From assembly GCF_002995805.1 (NCBI RefSeq), contig NZ_PVXL01000050.1, positions 62,001 to 126,000 on the forward strand: DNA of 64,000 bases, written 5' to 3'. The notes beneath the pieces are model-generated. The model was given only the letters and a program-made list of their open reading frames with translations, was not told the origin of the DNA and did no database searches. Origin of the DNA: Neomoorella stamsii (GTDB lineage: Bacteria > Bacillota > DSM-521 > Neomoorellales > Neomoorellaceae). Below are positions 45,190 to 53,980 of the stretch, piece by piece. The translations under genes and the position numbers were made by a program. The stretch's first letter is position 1. Each line of letters opens with the position of its first letter.

Positions 45190-45669
45190 ATGAAAATTCC
45201 TTTTATAGCCTGGCTGTTGCAGGGGATACCTGAGGCTATCGGCATTGCCGCCGTTATGTATGCAGCGGCAGGCTATGGTCTCCCTTGGCGCTCCATCTTA
45301 CCTACTGGTCTAATTTTTGGGGTCTTTTTTTACCTGATACGCTGGCTGCCTATCGCTTTTGGTGTTAATACCATCTTAAATTTTTTATTTACCATCCTGG
45401 TTTTTAAAAAAGTTACCTCCTGCAATTTGGCCGTGGCCATAAGAAGTGGAATAACAGCATTAGTAACTGTTGTTGCAGGAGAGATTTTATTCATGCAGTT
45501 TGTTATTTTCGCTTCGGGTTTTAGACTTGAAGAGATTTATAGCCATATCTGGCTACGCGTACTGGCAGGCTGGCCGAATGTAGTACTACTTTTACTGGTG
45601 GCAATAGTTTCTAACAGGATTTTAAACAGGAGAACGGGTAAAGGGGCTGGGCGCGCAGGTGAATATTAA
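45190..45669 (+). CDS. AgrC-sensor-like membrane protein without a kinase
   Basis: 159 residues, about five membrane helices, ending in a basic tail (SNRILNRRTGKG). The opening FIAWLLQGIPEAIGIAAVMY and the RSILPTGLIFG ... LPIAFGVNT pattern resemble the membrane input part of AgrC/Spo0B-type sensor kinases, but no kinase domain follows. AGGTGAAGAG precedes the ATG. Its end overlaps agrB by 11 bases, so the two are translationally coupled. A role as peptide receptor or processing partner is inference. Confidence 0.6.
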   Translation: MKIPFIAWLLQGIPEAIGIAAVMYAAAGYGLPWRSILPTGLIFGVFFYLIRWLPIAFGVNTILNFLFTILVFKKVTSCNLAVAIRSGITALVTVVAGEILFMQFVIFASGFRLEEIYSHIWLRVLAGWPNVVLLLLVAIVSNRILNRRTGKGAGRAGEY

Positions 45670-46267
45670 TAAGGCGGCAGGTAGCCTGGCCCGGTATCTG
45701 GCTGTGGAACTGCAAGCTACCAGGGCGCAGGAAGAAGTGCTGGCTTACGGGTTGGAGTTGCTCTTTTTAGGTGCGATGGGCTTAATAGCTGTCGCCTTGG
45801 GGGGCTATTTGGTCGGGGCCCCTTCGGAAACCCTGTTTGCTTTATTGTGTGCCAGCCTGGTACGGCTCCCGGGTGGAGGAATGCATCTAAGCTCCCCGGG
45901 CAAATGTTTATCTTTTACAGCACTAATTTTTAGTATCATGGGCTTCCTGGCTCGCCGGTTGAGCGAATATTTATTTATGCAGCAGCACATAGCCTGGGTA
46001 GTTTCTGGCAGCGGCCTTTTAAGTTTAGCCATCAGCGCGTGGCTGACCCCGGTAACAAGCCCGGCCAAACCGATAAATTCCCCTGTATTACGGCGCAAGC
46101 TCCACAGATTAGCTGTTGGCATTTCGCTAATAGTGCCGGTAATCTTGCTTTTCATGCGCGGTCAGTGGCCCTCCCTGGCCCTGGCCGGGGCTGTAGGCCT
46201 GGCCTGGCAGGCTGCCATTATTTATCTTGCCAGCCTAAGCCAGAATAAGGAGGTGAAACCGGGATGA
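45659..46267 (+). CDS. agrB: AgrB-like peptide-processing membrane protease
   Basis: Cleaves and cyclises the AgrD precursor into a thiolactone autoinducer at the membrane. The 202 residues carry the catalytic pair in LPGGGMHLSSPGKCLSFT (His76 and Cys83 from the GTG start, the same spacing as in staphylococcal AgrB) and about six membrane helices. The GTG start lies inside the end of the previous gene, and its stop overlaps the agrD start (ATGA), so the three are coupled. Confidence 0.9.
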   Translation: MNINKAAGSLARYLAVELQATRAQEEVLAYGLELLFLGAMGLIAVALGGYLVGAPSETLFALLCASLVRLPGGGMHLSSPGKCLSFTALIFSIMGFLARRLSEYLFMQQHIAWVVSGSGLLSLAISAWLTPVTSPAKPINSPVLRRKLHRLAVGISLIVPVILLFMRGQWPSLALAGAVGLAWQAAIIYLASLSQNKEVKPG

Positions 46268-46395
46268 AGCGCGTGGCAGTGGTCTTCCTGGCGGCAGTTG
46301 CTTTTATGGCTACCTTTTTGGCCTATGTAAATGCTGCCTCAGCCTGTTATTTTGGTCTCTATGAGCCTGAAGTGCCTCAAAGTTTAAGAAAGTAA
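46264..46395 (+). CDS. agrD: AgrD-like cyclic autoinducer peptide precursor
   Basis: 43 residues: an amphipathic/hydrophobic leader (about 1-24), the core ASACYFGLY, and the charged recognition tail EPEVPQSLRK, which closely follows the EVEVPKEL tail of staphylococcal AgrD. By alignment the thiolactone ring should be Cys28-Tyr-Phe-Gly-Leu32, with the tail removed by AgrB. The ATG overlaps the agrB stop codon. Nothing in the region encodes AgrA or a histidine kinase. Confidence 0.85.
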   Translation: MKRVAVVFLAAVAFMATFLAYVNAASACYFGLYEPEVPQSLRK

Positions 46396-46460
46396 AATCG
46401 GGGATTTAGAACTTAGAGAGGTGGAGTTCACCTCTCTAATATTTATAGGGAAGGTTTAGC

Positions 46461-48140
46461 ATGAAATGGAAGGAAGAACGAAGCCAGAAGATAGCTGAAT
46501 ATGTCTTATTCTTTTACCTGTGCGCCTTTACCGTTATGACTATAGCCTTATTGAGCGCCATGGGCCTTCCTTTTAGTCCCAAAGCGATGTATAACTATTA
46601 TCAACTTGGTATTGCTTTGGGTGTGTTTGCTTTAGCAGGAATAATTTATCTCACAAAAGATTATGTAATAGTTCTTACCTCAAGCGAACCACCACGCCCC
46701 ATAAGTTTACTAATTACCTTTCTTATCTGGGTCTTTACCATAGCTATCGTCTTTATTTCAGATTTCCATGGCAGTTCCTTTAAAGTCCTTTACTTTGTCC
46801 CGGTGATCTATGCAGCAATAAATCAGGGACAAAAATATGGCCTTATATTTTCTTTATTATGTGTCATACCTCTTATTATTCCTGACCTGCTGCATTACTC
46901 TCCTGACGGGGTCAATAAAGCCCTGGAAGCCGACCTGGTCCTCAGCTTAATTATTTTTATGGCCGCCTGGCTGATCGGGGGATTTCTAGATATAGAAAGG
47001 GAAACCATCAAAAAGCTGGCAGAACTGGCTAATAGAGACGACCTGACAGGCTTATGGAATAAACGTTATTTTTACCACACCTTTGAAGACCTGTTTACCC
47101 GGGCTAAAAAGGAAAATTTAAACCTCTCCCTAGTTCTTGCCGATGTTGATTACTTTAAAACGTACAACGACGCTTTGGGACACCTTGAGGGGGACAAGGT
47201 CCTAAAGAAAATTGGTGAGATTATTAGCCATACAGTTCCCTCAGAGGCTGTAGCTGCACGCTATGGCGGGGAAGAGTTTGCTATACTGTTACCCGGGTAC
47301 TCCAGCCAGCAGGCACTTACTGTTGCTGAACAGATTCGTAAAGAAGTCGAGAATTACCCTTTCTTTGGCAAGGAGTATCAACCTGCCCAAAAGATCACCC
47401 TGTCTCTGGGCATTGCTACTTACCCTGTTCATGCTAATACATCCATAGAGCTTATTCGCCGGGCCGATGATGCCCTCTTCCGGGCCAAATCGGTTCGTAA
47501 GAACAGGACGGAGATCTACTTTTCTGTTTTAGACGAGCTTTGCACCTCATATAACAGTACGGGTGAGGACCTGCTCAATACGTTAAAGACCCTTCTCAGT
47601 GTCATCCAGGCCAAGGACCGCTACACACGAGGGCATTCCGAACGGGTTACAGAGTATGCAGTAGTTGTTGGCGAATATCTCAATTTACCCGCAGAAGAGT
47701 TAAATACCCTCAGGCTCAGCGCTTTTCTCCATGATATCGGTAAGATAGAGATAGAACGTGAACTTTTAAACAAACCTCTTCCTTTAAACGAGGAAGAGCG
47801 TTTGCTTTTTCAACAACACCCGGTCTGGGGGGGCGAAATAGTTCGTTCTGTACCCCTGCTGGCCAAATGCACCCCCATAATTCTTGCCCATCACGAGAAT
47901 TTTGACGGCTCGGGTTACCCCTCTGGATTGAAAGGCGAGGCCATACCCCTTGGTGCCAGGATTTTACGAGTGGTGGATAGCTTTGATGCTATGGCAACCA
48001 ATAGACCCTATCGCCGGGCTCTAACTGTCAGCCGTTGTCTGGAAGAACTCCAACGAGGGGCTGGAACCCTATATGATCCAGAAATTGTTACGGCCTTCCT
48101 CAATGTTTCGGAACGCATTTTTCGCTTGCTGGCAAGTTAG
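46461..48140 (+). CDS. Membrane GGDEF/HD-GYP c-di-GMP protein
   Basis: 559 residues. The first 185 form about six membrane helices without a known extracellular domain. A GGDEF domain follows (about 190-350), with DDLTGLWNKRYF and the active-site RYGGEEFA. No RxxD inhibitory site is visible before it. The last 190 residues are a canonical HD-GYP phosphodiesterase (FLHDIGKIEI, HHENFDGSGYPSGL). Both catalytic motifs are intact, so it could make or degrade c-di-GMP. It begins 65 bases after agrD on the same strand with no terminator between, so it is the natural candidate output of the peptide signal. Confidence 0.9.
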   Translation: MKWKEERSQKIAEYVLFFYLCAFTVMTIALLSAMGLPFSPKAMYNYYQLGIALGVFALAGIIYLTKDYVIVLTSSEPPRPISLLITFLIWVFTIAIVFISDFHGSSFKVLYFVPVIYAAINQGQKYGLIFSLLCVIPLIIPDLLHYSPDGVNKALEADLVLSLIIFMAAWLIGGFLDIERETIKKLAELANRDDLTGLWNKRYFYHTFEDLFTRAKKENLNLSLVLADVDYFKTYNDALGHLEGDKVLKKIGEIISHTVPSEAVAARYGGEEFAILLPGYSSQQALTVAEQIRKEVENYPFFGKEYQPAQKITLSLGIATYPVHANTSIELIRRADDALFRAKSVRKNRTEIYFSVLDELCTSYNSTGEDLLNTLKTLLSVIQAKDRYTRGHSERVTEYAVVVGEYLNLPAEELNTLRLSAFLHDIGKIEIERELLNKPLPLNEEERLLFQQHPVWGGEIVRSVPLLAKCTPIILAHHENFDGSGYPSGLKGEAIPLGARILRVVDSFDAMATNRPYRRALTVSRCLEELQRGAGTLYDPEIVTAFLNVSERIFRLLAS

Positions 48141-48271
48141 TGGAGAATTATTAGCGGCTGGCTGTGATGAGGAGTTTCTGGAGTTAAGTTCAAGGGACGG
48201 CAGGATTCAATGGCCCTGGGAGCGAAATCTAATAAAACGTTAATAAAAACATTATGGAAGCAGGAACTGGT

Positions 48272-48496
48272 ATGGCTGTTTACCGGTTGGATACATGCGG
48301 GGAAATGTGCCCGATACCGATTGTGCGCACAAAGGTCAAGCTCAAACAACTGGCCCGGGGCGATGTTCTTATCGTTACCAGTGACCACAGTTGCACCAGC
48401 CAGTCCCTGGCCGAAACAGTGCAAAAAATGGGGTACCGCGTCGAGGTCAGAGGGGTGGCCAACGGCATCTGGGAAGTTGTAATTGAGAAGGGTTAA
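48272..48496 (+). CDS. tusA: TusA/SirA-family sulfur carrier
   Basis: A 74-residue persulfide carrier with the diagnostic CGEMCPIPIVRTK (CPxP) near the N-terminus and the RGDVLIVTSDH strand. In the cytosol it passes sulfane sulfur between partners. The ATG at 48272 is chosen, with AGGA 7 bases ahead. An earlier ATG at 48254 is less well placed. It lies beside a LysR regulator and a YeeE/YedE transporter, a common sulfur-uptake grouping. Confidence 0.88.
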   Translation: MAVYRLDTCGEMCPIPIVRTKVKLKQLARGDVLIVTSDHSCTSQSLAETVQKMGYRVEVRGVANGIWEVVIEKG

Positions 48497-48559
48497 CCTG
48501 ACTGGCTAGGGTTTAAGGTAGGGAGAAGCAGAAGAGATACATGGGGGCTGGCTAAAGGT

Positions 48560-49453
48560 TTAACAGAAAGCCTTCTTATTAGTTAACAGGAAACGAAAGA
48601 ACTTCTTTTGCAAACTTGTGGCCGGTTTGCCGGCCGGGTAAACAATATTAAAGGTGCTGCGAAAGGAAATGCCGTCCACCTGTAGGGCCTTTAAAGTGCC
48701 GGTTTGGATTTCCCGCCGGATGGCCAGGCGGGAGAGGAGGGAAACCCCGTGGCCGGCGGTAATGGCTGATTTAATGGCGTCGTTAGAATTTAACTCCAGG
48801 ACAACATTCAGGTTGGCAATGGTTAGACCCTGCCCAGCCAGGGCGCGGGCAATCACCCCGCGGGTACCGGAGCCCTCTTCCCGCAGGATTAAGGGCAGGC
48901 GGCAGAGTTCTTCTAAAGTCACCCTTTCCTGGCCCTGCCAGCCGGCAGGTACAATTAAAAGGAGTTCATCTTCAGCTACACCCCGGGTGGCCAGGCCGGG
49001 CTGGTCGACAGGTCCTTCAATGAGGCCGATATCAATAGTTCTATCCAGCAACTTCTGGATGGTTTCTTCCCTGTTGCCGACCAGTAACTTGATATTGGCA
49101 TCGGGTTATTTTTCTTTAAAGCTGTAAATGGTGCAGGGCAGGGCATAGCTGCCGATGCTGCTGCTGGCGCCGACAATGAGGCGTTCCTGGCCGCTCTTCC
49201 AGTTGTTGAGGTCGCGTTTTAGATTTTCTGCCAGCTGGAGAAAGGTCTGGCCGTATTCGTAAACGATTTCACCCAGGGCCGTTAACTCCACCCCTTTGGT
49301 AGTGCGGGTAAAGAGTTCGACTTCCAAGTCATTTTCTAATAGCTGGATTTGATAGCTCAGGGAAGACTGGGACATGTGCAGGATGCGGGCTGCTTCGGAA
49401 ATGGATTTGACCTGAGCTACCGTGCAAAAGGCCTGCAGGTGGTTGAGGTTCAC
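48560..49453 (-). pseudogene. LysR-family regulator split by an in-frame stop
   Basis: Residues 1-60 are a LysR winged helix (LQAFCTVAQVKSISEAARIL, then MSQSSLSYQIQLLE), followed by a CysL/CbbR-like effector domain (DIGLIEGPVD, REEGSGTRGVI, AGHGVSLLSRLA). The frame is continuous except for TAA at 49108-49106, where relatives have a tyrosine (FKEK-stop-PDANIKLL). It is therefore a nonsense mutation, or the site of read-through or a sequencing error. It is divergent from the YeeE gene, which it would be expected to control. Confidence 0.85.
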
Positions 49454-49550
49454 GGACCAGACCTCCCTGATGGATGGTTACGATTTTATTATAACATATC
49501 GCAACTATCTGGTGGATAAGGCGGTAAGTACCATGGCAAAGGAGCTGCAA

Positions 49551-50720
49551 ATGGATAAACAGGTCAAGGTCAACCTCAGGTCCCAGGAACCTTACGCCCT
49601 TGGTTTAGCCCTGCTGGCGGCCGGCATCTACTGGTGGTTGCAGGGACACGGGCCGGGCCAGGGCGAAGCCTGGCTTTTTGGCCTGGCCTTTGGCTTTGTC
49701 CTCCAGCGCAGCCGGTTTTGTTTTGTGGCCGCCTTCCGCGATCCTTTCATTACCGGTAACACTTCTTTAAGCCGGGCCGTGGTCATCGCCCTGGCGGCAG
49801 CCACCCCGGGGATGGCCCTGGTGGCCTGGACGGGGGTTACCCTGGCGGATGTTCACCCGGTAGGCTGGCATACCCTGGCCGGCGGCCTCCTCTTCGGGGT
49901 GGGGATGGTCCTGGCCGGCGGTTGCGCCAGCGGCAATTTAATGCGGGTCGGCGAGGGGCACCTGCTGCAATGGCTGGTCCTGGGCGCCTTTATCGGCGGT
50001 TCCCTCTGGGGGGCCCGTGATTTCGGCTGGTGGCAGCAAGTAAGCATCAGCCGTTCTCCCACCCTGTTTCTCCCCAAAGTGCTGGGCTGGGGGCCGGCCC
50101 TTGTTATCCAGCTCCTGGTCCTGGGGCTAATCTACCTGGGTTTAAGGCACCTGGAAAACCGGTCCTTTCCTGATTTTACCCCCGCCAGGAGGCCGCGGCA
50201 GCCCTTTCACCTGCGTCGCCTGTGGACCCGTCCCTGGCCTTACTGGACTGGAGGACTGGCCCTGGCGGTCCTGGATGTGGCTTTAATTTGGCGCGGGGGC
50301 CAGCCCTGGGGTATTACCACCGCCTTTAGCTACTGGGGCGCCTGGCTCTGGGAGGCTTTTACCGGAGCGCCGCCGGACTGGTACTATTATTCTCTGCCGA
50401 CCCACAGCCGGGCTTTGAGCCTGGGTTTCCTGGCCGAGCCCCGTACCCTCCTTGACCTGGGGCTCATCGGGGGGGCCTCTTTGGCGTCCCTGGCAGCTTC
50501 GGAATTTCGCTTCCACTGGCCGCGGCGCTGGCCCCTGGTGCCGGCCGCCTTAATGGGCGGGCTGTTGATGGGTTACGGGGCCAGGATTGCCATGGGGTGC
50601 AATATTGGAGCCCTTTTTAACGGCATCGCTTCCTTCTCCCTCCACGGCTGGCTCTTCGGTTTGGGCCTGGCCGGCGGCGCTTACCTGGGGAGCAAGCTCC
50701 TACTCCGTTTCCTGATATAA
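49551..50720 (+). CDS. YeeE/YedE-family sulfur-compound transporter
   Basis: A 389-residue inner-membrane protein with about ten helices and the two family cysteine motifs, GGCASGNLMR in the first half and AMGCNIGALFNGI in the second. The family imports thiosulfate or handles sulfane sulfur, often with TusA. The ATG at 49551 is chosen (AAAGGAG 6 bases ahead). The same frame is open back to 49422, but that would overlap the LysR start. It ends at a strong hairpin. Confidence 0.88.
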   Translation: MDKQVKVNLRSQEPYALGLALLAAGIYWWLQGHGPGQGEAWLFGLAFGFVLQRSRFCFVAAFRDPFITGNTSLSRAVVIALAAATPGMALVAWTGVTLADVHPVGWHTLAGGLLFGVGMVLAGGCASGNLMRVGEGHLLQWLVLGAFIGGSLWGARDFGWWQQVSISRSPTLFLPKVLGWGPALVIQLLVLGLIYLGLRHLENRSFPDFTPARRPRQPFHLRRLWTRPWPYWTGGLALAVLDVALIWRGGQPWGITTAFSYWGAWLWEAFTGAPPDWYYYSLPTHSRALSLGFLAEPRTLLDLGLIGGASLASLAASEFRFHWPRRWPLVPAALMGGLLMGYGARIAMGCNIGALFNGIASFSLHGWLFGLGLAGGAYLGSKLLLRFLI

Positions 50721-50808
50721 ACCTGCAACCTATCGAAAGGTCTGGTGGCCGTCGAAGATACCGTTAGACAATTACTGAACCAAAGGGCTGTCAGGCCGCA
50801 TGATTCCT

Positions 50809-50844
50809 GGCCAAGGGGAGCTTTTGCAGCTCCCCTTGGCCTTT
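50809..50844 (+). terminator. Strong hairpin after the YeeE gene
   Basis: A 13-bp perfect stem GGCCAAGGGGAGC / GCTCCCCTTGGCC with a 7-base loop, followed by TTTACC. The T tract is short. Confidence 0.65.
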
Positions 50845-50984
50845 ACCGGGGCCATTCCAGGGAGGCAGGAGAAAAGGGGATTAACTAGTAAAATATATTG
50901 TGAAAGTAACATTGAGGGCAAATAGATGCCTGAATACATGTGTTAATAGCAACAGGTTACTTAATTGATAACGGAGGTGAGGGC

Positions 50985-53156
50985 ATGTTAGAACAAAGAA
51001 TAAGCCGGCGAACCTTCCTGAAAGGATCCCTGGTAGCCGGGGCTCTGGCCACCTTTGGCGGCAGGCTGGTGCCCCTGGGGCAGGCGGAGGCGGCAGAGGC
51101 AGCAGCCCCGGCAGCTTCCCAGGTCATCCCCACTATTTGTGAAATGTGCGGGGTTAAATGCGGTATTCTGGCCCATGTCCGGGAGGGCCGGGTATGGCGC
51201 CTTACCGGTAATCCCAAGGACTCCCAGAGCAATGGCCGTTTATGTGCCCGGGGCAATGCCGGAACTAAGACCCTCTATGACCCCGACCGCCTGAAGCAGC
51301 CCATGAAAAGGGTGGGCGAAGGGAAGTTCCAGCCCATTAGCTGGGAGCAGGCCTTTAAGGAAATTGGAGCAAAGCTCCAGGAATTGAAAGGCCGTTACGG
51401 CCCCCAGACCCTGGTCTGGCTGGCGCACCCGGAGCTTATTGCACCCCTGGAGAAGCATTTCATGGCCGCCTTCGGCTCTCCTAATTATACCGGCCATGGA
51501 CCGACCTGCTACAGCAGCCGCAACGTGGCTTTTGAGCAAATGTACGGCGGTGTCCCCGGGGTGGACTACCGTAATGTGAAGTACTACATTGCCCTCGGTC
51601 GCAACCTCACGGGGGGCATTAAAAACCCTGATATTCAAAAGATAGTTGCCGCTAAGGCAGAAGGCGCCCACCTGGTGGCCGTAGACCCGCGCCTGAGTGA
51701 TTTTGCTTTCTTTGCCGATGAGTGGCTGCCCATCAGGCCGGGTACCGACCTGGCCCTGGTTCTGGGCATGATTAACGTTATCATTAATGAAAACCTCTAT
51801 GATGCCGCCTTTGTAGCGGAACGCACTGTGGGCTTTGAAGAATTGAAAGCCGGGGTGGCCACTTATACCCCTGAATGGGCGGCTAAAATCACGGGAATAG
51901 ACGCGACGACCATCACCCGCATTGCCCGGGAACTGGCAGCGGCCAAACCGGCGGCAGCCATTGATCCCGGCTGGCATGCCGTTACCGGTTCCCAGTATTA
52001 CAACAGCGTCCAGACGGCCCGGGCTGTAGCCGCCCTCAACGCCTTGCTGGGCAACCTGGGCGCCAAAGGCGGCCTGGCCTTCCCGCCTGGGATTAAATTT
52101 GGTGATCCCTCCGGTATCATGGGGCCCAAACCGCCGGCGGCAGCGGGGCCACGCTGGGATGGGGCCGGCAGCGAGAAATGGCCCCTCATTAAAGCCCACG
52201 GCATGATCCAGATTTTCCCTGAGAGGGTTAAAGAAGATAAACCCTACCCCATCAAAGCGGTAGTGATCCAGCACCTGAACCCGGTACGCTCCAGTACGGA
52301 TTCCGGGGCCTTCATTGAGGCGTTGAAGCAGCTGGAGCTAGTGGTGGCCATCGATATCCAGATGAACGATACGGCCTACTATGCCCATTATGTGTTGCCG
52401 GAAGCCACCTACCTGGAAAGGTACGACCCTCTGATGACGGCGGGCAACAAAGTGGTGTTGCGCCAGCCCGCAGTAGAGCCCCTTTTTGATACCAGAGGCG
52501 CTGAAGAAATCATCACCGGCCTGGCTAAAGCCGCGGGCTTAAGCGAGTACTTTAACTTTACCCTGGAACAATATAACGACGCCCTGCTGGCTCCCCTGGG
52601 CCTGACCCAGGCGCAGCTGGCCCGGATAGGGGTCGCCGAAGTAGAAGCCAGGAAACCCGATTACACCAAACTCAAGACTCCTTCCGGCAAAATTGAGCTG
52701 GCCTGCCAGGCCTTTGTCAAGGCCGGCAGCACCCTGACCCCGGCCTGGGAGCCGCCCCTTGTGGAACCCAAGGGAGACGAGTTCCGTTTCATCCAGGGCC
52801 ATGTACCCATGCACACCCATACCACTACTGACAACAACGCCTACCTGCACGCCATCATGCCGGAAAACGAGCTGTGGATCCATCCCGGCCGGGCCGGTAA
52901 GCTGGGTATCAAGACGGGGGATATGGTTGAAGTGGCTTCCAAGGTAAGCAAGGTCAAGGTGAAGGCCCGGGTGACGGAGGGCATCCATCCCGAGGCCGTT
53001 TTCCTGGCCCATGGCTTTGGCTGCGTTGTACCTTTAAGAAAGCTGGCCTATAACAAAGGAGCCAATGATAGCGCTTTGATACCGATTATTACGGCGCCTA
53101 TCTCCGGGGCGGCGGCCCAGTGCGAAACTCTGGTGACGGTACGGAAGGCAGGGTGA
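50985..53156 (+). CDS. Molybdopterin oxidoreductase catalytic subunit (PsrA/PhsA-like)
   Basis: A 723-residue Mo-bis-MGD enzyme exported by the Tat route: twin arginines in SRRTFLKG followed by a hydrophobic stretch and alanine-rich cleavage region. The first [4Fe-4S] ligands are CEMCGVKCG and RLCARGNAG. The metal-ligand position is the cysteine in GHGPTCYSS. The C-terminal region has the cofactor-binding IQGHVPMHTHTTTDN. It most resembles polysulfide/thiosulfate reductase or related enzymes. GGAGGTGAGGG precedes the ATG. It forms an operon with the next two genes. Confidence 0.9.
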   Translation: MLEQRISRRTFLKGSLVAGALATFGGRLVPLGQAEAAEAAAPAASQVIPTICEMCGVKCGILAHVREGRVWRLTGNPKDSQSNGRLCARGNAGTKTLYDPDRLKQPMKRVGEGKFQPISWEQAFKEIGAKLQELKGRYGPQTLVWLAHPELIAPLEKHFMAAFGSPNYTGHGPTCYSSRNVAFEQMYGGVPGVDYRNVKYYIALGRNLTGGIKNPDIQKIVAAKAEGAHLVAVDPRLSDFAFFADEWLPIRPGTDLALVLGMINVIINENLYDAAFVAERTVGFEELKAGVATYTPEWAAKITGIDATTITRIARELAAAKPAAAIDPGWHAVTGSQYYNSVQTARAVAALNALLGNLGAKGGLAFPPGIKFGDPSGIMGPKPPAAAGPRWDGAGSEKWPLIKAHGMIQIFPERVKEDKPYPIKAVVIQHLNPVRSSTDSGAFIEALKQLELVVAIDIQMNDTAYYAHYVLPEATYLERYDPLMTAGNKVVLRQPAVEPLFDTRGAEEIITGLAKAAGLSEYFNFTLEQYNDALLAPLGLTQAQLARIGVAEVEARKPDYTKLKTPSGKIELACQAFVKAGSTLTPAWEPPLVEPKGDEFRFIQGHVPMHTHTTTDNNAYLHAIMPENELWIHPGRAGKLGIKTGDMVEVASKVSKVKVKARVTEGIHPEAVFLAHGFGCVVPLRKLAYNKGANDSALIPIITAPISGAAAQCETLVTVRKAG

Positions 53157-53162
53157 GTTTAG

Positions 53163-53861
53163 ATGGCTAAGTTTGGTATGCTCGTAGACCTGACGCGTTG
53201 TGTAGGCTGCCACGGCTGCACTGTGGCCTGCCAGGCCAGGTGGGACTTATTACCCCAGGTGCAGTTTACTAAAGTCCACCGTTATGAGGTGGGTACTTTT
53301 CCCAGGGTCAAAGGGGGTGTGGTTACCACCCAGTGCATGCACTGCGACGATCCGCCCTGTGCCCGTGTCTGTCCTACCGGAGCTACCCAGAAACGCGCCG
53401 ATGGTATTGTTGTAGTTGATGAGCAGAAGTGTATCGGCTGCCGTTATTGCCAGTCGGCCTGCCCCTATGACGCCCGGAGCTTTAACCAGGAACGGAATAT
53501 TGTCCAGAAGTGTTATTTTTGCTATGACTTTGTAGAGAACGGGCAAAAACCGGCCTGCGTGGACACCTGTATGGCCGGGGCCAGGATTTTTGGCGACCTG
53601 GAAGATAAGGGGAGCGAGTTATCCCGGGCCATAGCCGCCAGGAAAGCCGTCCAGATCAAAGGGACTTCCATCTTTTATGTACCGCCGCGGAACCTGGATC
53701 CTTCCTTCCTGCCCCCGGATCTCAAGGAATCCAGTGCCGTACGCATCTGGCAGGATATTGTCCACCCGGGCGGGAAGACCGTCATGGGCCTGGCTGCCGG
53801 CGCCGTAGTTGCCAGTTTAGTGATCAACACAGTTAAAAAGGAAAGAAATCACGGGGATTAA
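53163..53861 (+). CDS. 4Fe-4S electron-transfer subunit (PsrB/NrfC-like)
   Basis: 232 residues with four ferredoxin-type cysteine clusters: CVGCHGCTVAC, CMHCDDPPCARVC, CIGCRYCQSAC and CYFCYDFVENGQKPACVDTC (listed in order). It carries electrons between the membrane subunit and the molybdenum subunit. A C-terminal hydrophobic helix (about 205-225) with a basic end could anchor it. It begins 6 bases after the catalytic subunit. Confidence 0.93.
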   Translation: MAKFGMLVDLTRCVGCHGCTVACQARWDLLPQVQFTKVHRYEVGTFPRVKGGVVTTQCMHCDDPPCARVCPTGATQKRADGIVVVDEQKCIGCRYCQSACPYDARSFNQERNIVQKCYFCYDFVENGQKPACVDTCMAGARIFGDLEDKGSELSRAIAARKAVQIKGTSIFYVPPRNLDPSFLPPDLKESSAVRIWQDIVHPGGKTVMGLAAGAVVASLVINTVKKERNHGD

Positions 53862-53980
53862 TATTCTGGATTGCGAGCAGAGAGGCTTTTAATCCGGTAA
53901 CTGGCGCAGCCAGTTGCCACCACGGATCCTACCTCTCACTTCCCACTTCCCATATCTCATATTCAAAGGAGGCGGCAATA

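Noticed and set aside
51240-52274. 344-codon minus-strand frame opposite the molybdoenzyme
   Set aside because: Antisense shadow. The plus-strand gene has a Tat signal, cluster cysteines and a strong ribosome site.
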